In this document: piece after piece, positions 6,651 through 10,536 of the stretch
How the letters are laid out: each line of letters starts with the position of its first letter
Position numbering within the stretch: the first letter of the stretch is position 1
Assembly: GCA_947448975.1 (NCBI GenBank)
Contig: CANFPR010000018.1
Coordinates: forward strand, 1-10,536
Length of the DNA: 10,536 bases
Origin: Micrococcales bacterium
Lineage (GTDB): Bacteria; Actinomycetota; Actinomycetes; Actinomycetales; Microbacteriaceae
Direction: 5' to 3'
The notes under the pieces: generated by a model
Seen by the model: the letters and a program-made list of their open reading frames with translations, nothing else
Told to the model about the DNA's origin: nothing
The model's database searches: none
Position numbers and translations under genes: made by a program

Positions 6651-6702
6651 ATCGTGAACAAAAAGAAACATTTAGCTACCGCACTGACCGGTACACCAGT
6701 TT

Positions 6703-6708
6703 GAAAAT
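6703..6708 (+). promoter_or_regulatory. weak -10 candidate for a leaderless DUF1295 transcript
   Basis: GAAAAT ends six nucleotides before the ATG at 6715 and matches TATAAT at four positions. No Shine-Dalgarno sequence precedes that ATG: the 14 bases before it are A/T-rich with a single G. A leaderless mRNA is therefore the simplest explanation. No good -35 lies at 16-18 nt; CTGACC (6684-6689) is too close, so this is tentative. Confidence 0.2.
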
Positions 6709-6714
6709 TTACTC

Positions 6715-7542
6715 ATGAACGCTCTCGACATGAACCTAGGGATTCTCGGTTTCACCTGCCTTTTTACATGGTCTTTCAGCATATTTACCAAAGACCACTC
6801 TTGGGTTGACCGTATTTGGTCTATCGTGCCAATCGTCTATGCCTGGGTATTTGCTTCGGGTGCCGGTTTTACCGATGCGCGCCTAAACCTTATGGCTACC
6901 CTCATCACGCTCTGGGGTGCTCGCCTCACTTTCAACTTCGCTCGCAAAGGCGGGTATGCAGCTGGCGGCGAAGACTATCGTTGGGAGATTCTTCGCAAGC
7001 GAATGAACCGTTGGCAGTTTGAGGTTTTCAACATCGTTTTCATCGTGGTCATTCAAAATCTCATTCTGCTTGCAATCACTTTGCCCATGAACGATCTTTT
7101 GCAGCATCCAAGCCCGCTGACCACCACCGACTTTGCCCTTGCAGCACTATTTCTTGGGCTGCTAGCCATCGAAACCGTGGCCGATCAGCAGCAGTGGAAC
7201 TTTCATCAGCATAAGAAGGCGCAACAGGCGGCTGGGCGATCGGTTGAACCGGGATTCCTAACCACCGGACTGTTCTCGGTAAGCCGTCACCCAAACTTTT
7301 TTGCCGAACAATCACAGTGGTGGGTGGTCTACCTGTTCGCAGCGCTATCGGTTGGGTTCTCCGGCTTCACTTGGGTAGGCGCGTTCGTGCTGACCGGTTT
7401 GTTCATCGGTTCAACCCGCTTCACCGAAGAAATCTCGGCAGCAAAGTACCCGCAATATCGTGAATATCAGAAGCGAGTCAGCATGCTGATACCAATGCCG
7501 GCCCGCAAAACCGACTCGGATGAACAAGCCGTCGCAGGCTAA
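6715..7542 (+). CDS. DUF1295 (steroid 5-alpha-reductase-like) membrane protein
   Basis: This is a 275-residue polytopic membrane protein with about six to seven hydrophobic segments. Family hallmarks are HSWVDRIWSIVP (28-39), LWGARLTFN (66-74), SRHPNFFAEQSQWW (190-203), and FTEEISAAKYPQYREYQKRV (236-255) just before the end. DUF1295 proteins share a C-terminal fold with steroid 5-alpha-reductases and isoprenylcysteine methyltransferases, where the conserved RHPN and E-x2-Y regions bind the cofactor. Bacterial members have no settled reaction; a lipid or isoprenoid reductase or methyltransferase role is an inference. The ATG at 6715 gives the expected N-terminus but lacks a ribosome site; a second Met at residue 6 is equally unsupported. 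It is monocistronic, divergent from EamA and convergent with a small membrane protein gene 30 nt away. The C-terminal tail of about 14 residues is hydrophilic and variable. Confidence 0.88.
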   Translation: MNALDMNLGILGFTCLFTWSFSIFTKDHSWVDRIWSIVPIVYAWVFASGAGFTDARLNLMATLITLWGARLTFNFARKGGYAAGGEDYRWEILRKRMNRWQFEVFNIVFIVVIQNLILLAITLPMNDLLQHPSPLTTTDFALAALFLGLLAIETVADQQQWNFHQHKKAQQAAGRSVEPGFLTTGLFSVSRHPNFFAEQSQWWVVYLFAALSVGFSGFTWVGAFVLTGLFIGSTRFTEEISAAKYPQYREYQKRVSMLIPMPARKTDSDEQAVAG

Positions 7543-7572
7543 CTAAAGGCAAGTAAGAGCCGAGCAACCGTT

Positions 7573-7761
7573 TTATTCACCGGGATGATCGAAATCGTCT
7601 GACTCGCTGTCTCCGCGTGAAGTGCGCGGTGGTGTTGGCGTTGGATTTTTCATGAAAAAAACTGCAAGCGTAGAGAAGATGAGCACCCCGCCGGCCGCCA
7701 CAATCGACCCGACTAAGAACAAGATTGCAAAACCGCCAACTAGGTCTTGAAACCATTGCAC
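7573..7761 (-). CDS. small single-span membrane protein, 62 residues
   Basis: I place the start at the GTG at 7761 because AGGAGG (7768-7773) lies exactly six nucleotides upstream, one of the best ribosome sites in the window. The protein begins MQWFQDLVGG, has one long hydrophobic helix at about residues 8-37 (FAILFLVGSIVAAGGVLIF and beyond), then a Pro/Thr-rich linker (KNPTPTPPRTSRG) and an acidic end (DSESDDFDHPGE). This is the layout of a small bitopic protein with a polar tail, most likely cytoplasmic. I do not recognise a family. It lies 74 nt downstream of another small membrane protein gene on the same strand, after the alpha-glucosidase, and may be the last gene of that operon. Longer in-frame readings up to 7884 exist but lack a ribosome site and add a basic non-hydrophobic extension. 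Confidence 0.7.
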   Translation of the reverse strand: MQWFQDLVGGFAILFLVGSIVAAGGVLIFSTLAVFFMKNPTPTPPRTSRGDSESDDFDHPGE

Positions 7762-7835
7762 TGTGAGCCTCCTCGCTTGCAACCTTTGCACAGGCTTCGA
7801 AACTAGGTGAGGCCACCGACAATTTGAGAGAGCAT

Positions 7836-8135
7836 TTAGACGCTGTGCGGCAAGAACTGCAAAACGCACATGTAAACGCCCCAAGGTGCTGCAACTATCG
7901 CAACGATGCGCCAGAGCCAGCGCTTGAAGGCGGTTTTCGCCTTAGCTTGATAGTCAAACCAAGCGAAACCGGCCAACACCAACGCGACAACACCAAAGGT
8001 GAAGTAGCCCGCGAAGAAAACGCCAACCATGCCAAAAGGTGCAAGCGCAGGAAGAATCGCGTTTACCCAGCGGTACTTGCGAAAGTTCTTGGCCCATCCG
8101 ACGTTCGGGTCAAAAGGCTCGCTCTTGTCGGACAT
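7836..8135 (-). CDS. small multi-span membrane protein, 99 residues
   Basis: The protein has a hydrophilic N-terminus (MSDKSEPFDPNVGWAKNFRKYR), two adjoining hydrophobic stretches at about residues 24-42 and 44-60, a basic loop (AKAKTAFKRW), and a third helix at about 74-94. This suggests three spans with a positive-inside loop. I do not recognise a family. The ATG at 8135 lies 6 nt after the alpha-glucosidase stop codon, and its ribosome site (ATAGG, ending at 8141) includes that stop codon, TAG. Translational coupling is therefore likely. Coupling to a sugar hydrolase might suggest a role in sugar uptake or the envelope, but neighbourhood alone does not show it. It is real on the evidence of spacing, ribosome site and clear membrane topology. 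Confidence 0.75.
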   Translation of the reverse strand: MSDKSEPFDPNVGWAKNFRKYRWVNAILPALAPFGMVGVFFAGYFTFGVVALVLAGFAWFDYQAKAKTAFKRWLWRIVAIVAAPWGVYMCVLQFLPHSV

Positions 8136-8141
8136 TGCGAC

Positions 8142-9797
8142 CTATTTCAGCCAAGCCGTGGTGTTTGGGCCCAGCTTGCCGCCAACCAGCGGTTGGCTCG
8201 TAACCAGCAAGCGCCCCTTGGGCAGCGAAACAGGCTTGGTGCCAAAGTTCGTAATCGACTGCCATCCGTTCGGGCGCTTGAAGTGCAAAATGTTGCGGTT
8301 GAACCAGTGTTTCACCCAAGTCATCTGCTCGGCACACACCAGCTCGCGGCGAATGCGCAAAAGCTCGCGGTAGAGCTCAAGAGTGCTGCCCTTGATGCCG
8401 CTCTGAGCTTCAACCGAATAGTCGACGTACCAGGCAGGCTGCGGCAGGTGAGCGCCGCCGGGGCCGAACCCTAGAGAAGACCCCGATCGTGCCCAAGGCA
8501 GTGGCACGCGGCAACCGTCGCGGCTTAGCCCGACATCCGGGTTTCTAAAGAATTGCGGGTCTTGCATTTGCTCAGCCGCAATCGCGAGGTGCTCTTGCAG
8601 CCCAAGCTCTTCGCCCTGATAAAGGTAAGTAGAACCAGGTAAGGCAAGCAGCATCTGAGTCATCGCTTTGGCGCGGGCCAAGCCGGTTCGCTCATCAACA
8701 CCAGGATTGAAGCGGTTCTTGCCGTACCACTTTGCAATGTCGAGGTCGTTAGGCAGACCGAATCGCGTGGCGTGACGAATAACGTCGTGATTAGAAAGAA
8801 CCCAGGTGGTGCTGGTGCCCTGCTTGGATGCCTCGCCGAGGTTGTAGTCGGTGATCGACTTGATGCGAGCAGGGTTCCAACCTGCACCCAGCATGTCGAA
8901 GTTAAACGATTGCCCAAGTTCTTCGGTGCTGGCGTAAGGCGGGCGGCGCTCGGGGTGAACCCAAGCCTCGGCAACGGCCATTCTCGGTGGGTTGTATTCG
9001 TTAAACACATGGCGCCACGACTTGTAAATCTCGTGAACTTCGTCGCGGTCAAATAGATCGTCGGTTCCGTCGTGCTTAACCAGCGAGAGGTCATAACCGG
9101 TGCGCTCAGGCAGGTGCCCGTTAGCGAGGTTCTTGGTGAGCGCGTGCGCTACATCGATGCGATAGCCATCAACGCCGCGGTCGCTCCAGAAACGGATGGT
9201 CTTCAAGAAGTCCTCGCGAACCTCGGGGTTATCCCAGTTGAAGTCGGGCTGCTCGGGCGCAAAAAGGTGCATGTACCACTGGCCCGGCGTGCCATCGGGT
9301 TCTGTGATGCGAGTCCAGGCAGTTGGGCCAAAGTGGCTAACCAGCTCGCTCGGGCGAATCTCGCCGTTTGCGCCTTTGCCATCTCTAAAGATGTAGCGGT
9401 CGCGGGCGGCTGAGCCCTTGGGTGAACGCAGCGCCTCTTGAAACCAAACGTGGTTTGAGCCTGAGTGGTTTGGCACTATGTCAATAATTACTCGGATGCC
9501 GTTTTTGTGAAGCTCATCGATCATTTGGTCGAAGTCTTCGAGCGAACCAAGTCGTGGGTCGACGTTGCGGTAGTCGTCTACGTCGTAACCACCGTCAGCC
9601 AACGCCGAAGGGTAGTGCGGGCTAAGCCAAACTGCATCGATTCCCAAACTTTTTAGGTAAGGCACGCGGCTGATAATGCCGCGAACATCACCAAGTCCGT
9701 CGCCATCGGAGTCGGCGAACGAGCGTGGGTAGATCTGGTAGACGACGGCCTGGCGCCACCAATCTTCGGAACCCTGGAGGAAGGTGAATTCAGACAC
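8142..9797 (-). CDS. GH13 alpha-glucosidase / oligo-alpha-glucosidase
   Basis: This 551-residue enzyme has the full alpha-amylase family (GH13) set. QIYPRSF (21-27) is followed by a calcium-type loop DSDGDGLGD (29-37). Region I is DIVPNH (106-111), region II GYRIDVAHAL with nucleophile Asp215, region III AVAEAW with acid/base Glu277, and region IV VLSNHD with Asp338. A C-terminal beta domain ends NTTAWLK. Length and motifs fit exo-acting alpha-glucosidases that release glucose from maltose, isomaltose or short oligosaccharides. Val216 after the nucleophile is the residue linked to alpha-1,6 preference in oligo-1,6-glucosidases, but actinobacterial alpha-glucosidases with RIDVAHG also have it, so linkage is undecided. 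No signal peptide is present, so it acts in the cytoplasm on imported sugars. The start is GTG at 9797, with AAAGGT upstream. No transporter or LacI regulator lies beside it in this window. It leads a likely three-gene unit. Confidence 0.93.
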   Translation of the reverse strand: MSEFTFLQGSEDWWRQAVVYQIYPRSFADSDGDGLGDVRGIISRVPYLKSLGIDAVWLSPHYPSALADGGYDVDDYRNVDPRLGSLEDFDQMIDELHKNGIRVIIDIVPNHSGSNHVWFQEALRSPKGSAARDRYIFRDGKGANGEIRPSELVSHFGPTAWTRITEPDGTPGQWYMHLFAPEQPDFNWDNPEVREDFLKTIRFWSDRGVDGYRIDVAHALTKNLANGHLPERTGYDLSLVKHDGTDDLFDRDEVHEIYKSWRHVFNEYNPPRMAVAEAWVHPERRPPYASTEELGQSFNFDMLGAGWNPARIKSITDYNLGEASKQGTSTTWVLSNHDVIRHATRFGLPNDLDIAKWYGKNRFNPGVDERTGLARAKAMTQMLLALPGSTYLYQGEELGLQEHLAIAAEQMQDPQFFRNPDVGLSRDGCRVPLPWARSGSSLGFGPGGAHLPQPAWYVDYSVEAQSGIKGSTLELYRELLRIRRELVCAEQMTWVKHWFNRNILHFKRPNGWQSITNFGTKPVSLPKGRLLVTSQPLVGGKLGPNTTAWLK

Positions 9798-9848
9798 TTA
9801 ATACCTTTGTGAGTGTGTGGGCAACTGCTAAGAAAAGGTTACTAGGCG

Positions 9849-9885
9849 AAAAGAATGGCGGGTGGATTAGCTCCACCCGCCATTC
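9849..9885 (-). terminator. rho-independent terminator of the repeat-protein gene
   Basis: A perfect 14-bp stem (9853-9866 with 9872-9885, core GGCGGGTGGA) closes a 5-base loop, and on the minus strand runs straight into TTTT (9852-9849). It begins 15 nt past the repeat-protein stop and ends 51 nt before the alpha-glucosidase start. It separates the two units, so the glucosidase should have its own promoter in 9798-9848; I could not pick one out there with confidence. Confidence 0.85.
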
Positions 9886-9900
9886 GTCTAACTTCTTTTC

Positions 9901-10536
9901 CTAGCTAGTCTTGGTCCACTTTGCATAGGCCGTAACGTTGCCGAGCAGGTTGTAGTTCGAACCTGCGGTGTAGGTAACTCCACCAATCACCCATCCGTCA
10001 AAACGGTAACCAGGGCGGCTAATCGGGCCGGCATTCAACGAAGTTGCCGTTGTGCCGTAGCCGTAGGTGCGCGATGGCATGTTGCCGTTGTAACTCGTGG
10101 TGCTCGAGTAGTTGATGCTGTACTGCGACCAGATCGGGCTAGCCACAAGATCGGCGGCTAGTGAAATCGTCGAACCAAAGGCGTAGTCAATACCGTTGAT
10201 TCTCCAACCCGATAGGTAGTAGTTTGCTCTAACCAAGGTTCCGGTGTTTCGAGGTGTTCCAATCGTTCCGTAACCATAAACGTTGTCTGGCACATTGCCT
10301 GAGTCCGCGTTGGTGCCAAGGAACGACAGCTGGTATCTCTTCCACTGCGCGTATGCGGTGCGGTGGCCGTTGACGGTCACCGATGCACCCGGCTGGTAAA
10401 GAACGCCTTCGATTACCCAACCTGAGAAGTAGAAGTTTGTTCTCGTGATGGTGCCTCGAGCCGCCAGTGTGTTTGTGCAACCGGTGGTTGGGTCTGGCAC
10501 GTTGCCCGAGTTCGAGTAGCCGTCGTTGTAGGTGAC
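9901..10536 (-). CDS. InlB B-repeat (Listeria-Bacteroides repeat) protein, C-terminal part
   Basis: The frame is open to the window edge, so the 5' end is missing; 211 residues are visible. They form three InlB B-type repeats with a period of exactly 71 residues, closing at Trp65, Trp136 and Trp207, each with a central GW (39-40, 110-111, 181-182). The common pattern is GNxP, then YGYGT, an R-x-x-Y-x-x-x-GW-x-I-x-G-x-x-Y core, and an A-x-x-x-W end. Such repeats occur in secreted and surface proteins, where they act as stalks or binding modules. The protein ends four residues after the last repeat (TKTS), with no LPxTG, no C-terminal helix and no basic tail. It is therefore not sortase-anchored by this end. 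Repeat 1 has TGCTNT in place of YGYGT. The family is clear; ligand, total length and N-terminal domains are unknown. Confidence 0.85.
   Translation of the reverse strand, partial: VTYNDGYSNSGNVPDPTTGCTNTLAARGTITRTNFYFSGWVIEGVLYQPGASVTVNGHRTAYAQWKRYQLSFLGTNADSGNVPDNVYGYGTIGTPRNTGTLVRANYYLSGWRINGIDYAFGSTISLAADLVASPIWSQYSINYSSTTSYNGNMPSRTYGYGTTATSLNAGPISRPGYRFDGWVIGGVTYTAGSNYNLLGNVTAYAKWTKTS
9916..10536 (-). repeat. 71-codon protein-coding repeats (three visible units)
   Basis: Units on the minus strand are 10342-10536 (cut by the window edge), 10129-10341 and 9916-10128, a period of 213 bp. They are alike in protein pattern but well diverged in DNA, so they are old repeats under protein-level selection rather than a recent expansion. 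More copies probably lie beyond 10536. Confidence 0.8.

Noticed and set aside
7543..7572. Bidirectional terminator between DUF1295 and the 62-residue gene
   Set aside because: There is a short T-run near 7571-7574 but no stem of useful length in the 30-nt gap.
7573..7884. Longer, 103-residue version of the small membrane protein
   Set aside because: The extra N-terminal 41 residues are basic and low in structure, and no ribosome site precedes the upstream start, while AGGAGG sits exactly before the GTG at 7761.
7824..8474. 216-codon plus-strand reading frame
   Set aside because: It is antisense to the 99-residue membrane protein and the end of the GH13 gene, both well supported; its translation is Arg/Gln/Asn/Ala-rich with no family features.
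1..10536. Mobile element, phage, toxin-antitoxin, CRISPR or defence system
   Set aside because: No transposase, integrase, terminal inverted repeats with target duplication, spacer array or toxin/nuclease motif is visible; the 23-bp repeats are three adjacent units without spacers.

Overview
The window looks like a chromosomal segment of a streamlined, moderate-GC actinobacterium. The closest style I recognise is planktonic freshwater Microbacteriaceae (the Luna/Rhodoluna/Aquiluna type). This rests on gene content: a mycobacterial ChoD-like GMC oxidoreductase, a pirin, a DUF1295 membrane protein and an actinobacterial-type GH13 alpha-glucosidase. It also rests on very short intergenic gaps, GTG starts, TAGGCT-type -10 boxes and what look like leaderless promoters. 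Taxonomy is inferred from style, not from a marker gene. I see no rRNA, tRNA, CRISPR, insertion sequence or phage gene.

Layout. 1-411 (+) is the 3' part of an RBBP9/YdeN-type serine hydrolase. 580-3585 (+) is a two-gene operon: a saccharopine-dehydrogenase-family oxidoreductase, then a ChoD-like FAD oxidoreductase carrying a four-cysteine cluster. 3572-4510 (-) is an EamA/DMT transporter whose end overlaps the ChoD-like gene tail-to-tail. 4511-4692 is a divergent intergenic region with unusually rich structure: three 23-bp direct repeats, a perfect 6-5-6 palindrome over a -35 box, and a -10 box placed so that the pirin mRNA would start at its ATG. 4693-5670 (+) is a pirin. 5679-6593 (-) is a second EamA/DMT transporter. 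6715-7542 (+) is a DUF1295 membrane protein, probably leaderless. 7573-9797 (-) holds, in transcription order, a GH13 alpha-glucosidase and two small membrane proteins. 9901-10536 (-) is the C-terminal part of a secreted-type protein built of 71-residue InlB B-type (Listeria-Bacteroides) repeats, closed by a strong rho-independent terminator.

How the genes work together. Most are small metabolic or transport units with convergent or divergent neighbours, so no single pathway ties the window together. Two links look real: the tightly spaced dehydrogenase/ChoD-like pair, and the alpha-glucosidase coupled (6-nt gap) to a small membrane protein. The most unusual feature is non-coding: the repeat-and-palindrome array upstream of pirin. 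I found no clearly new multi-gene system.
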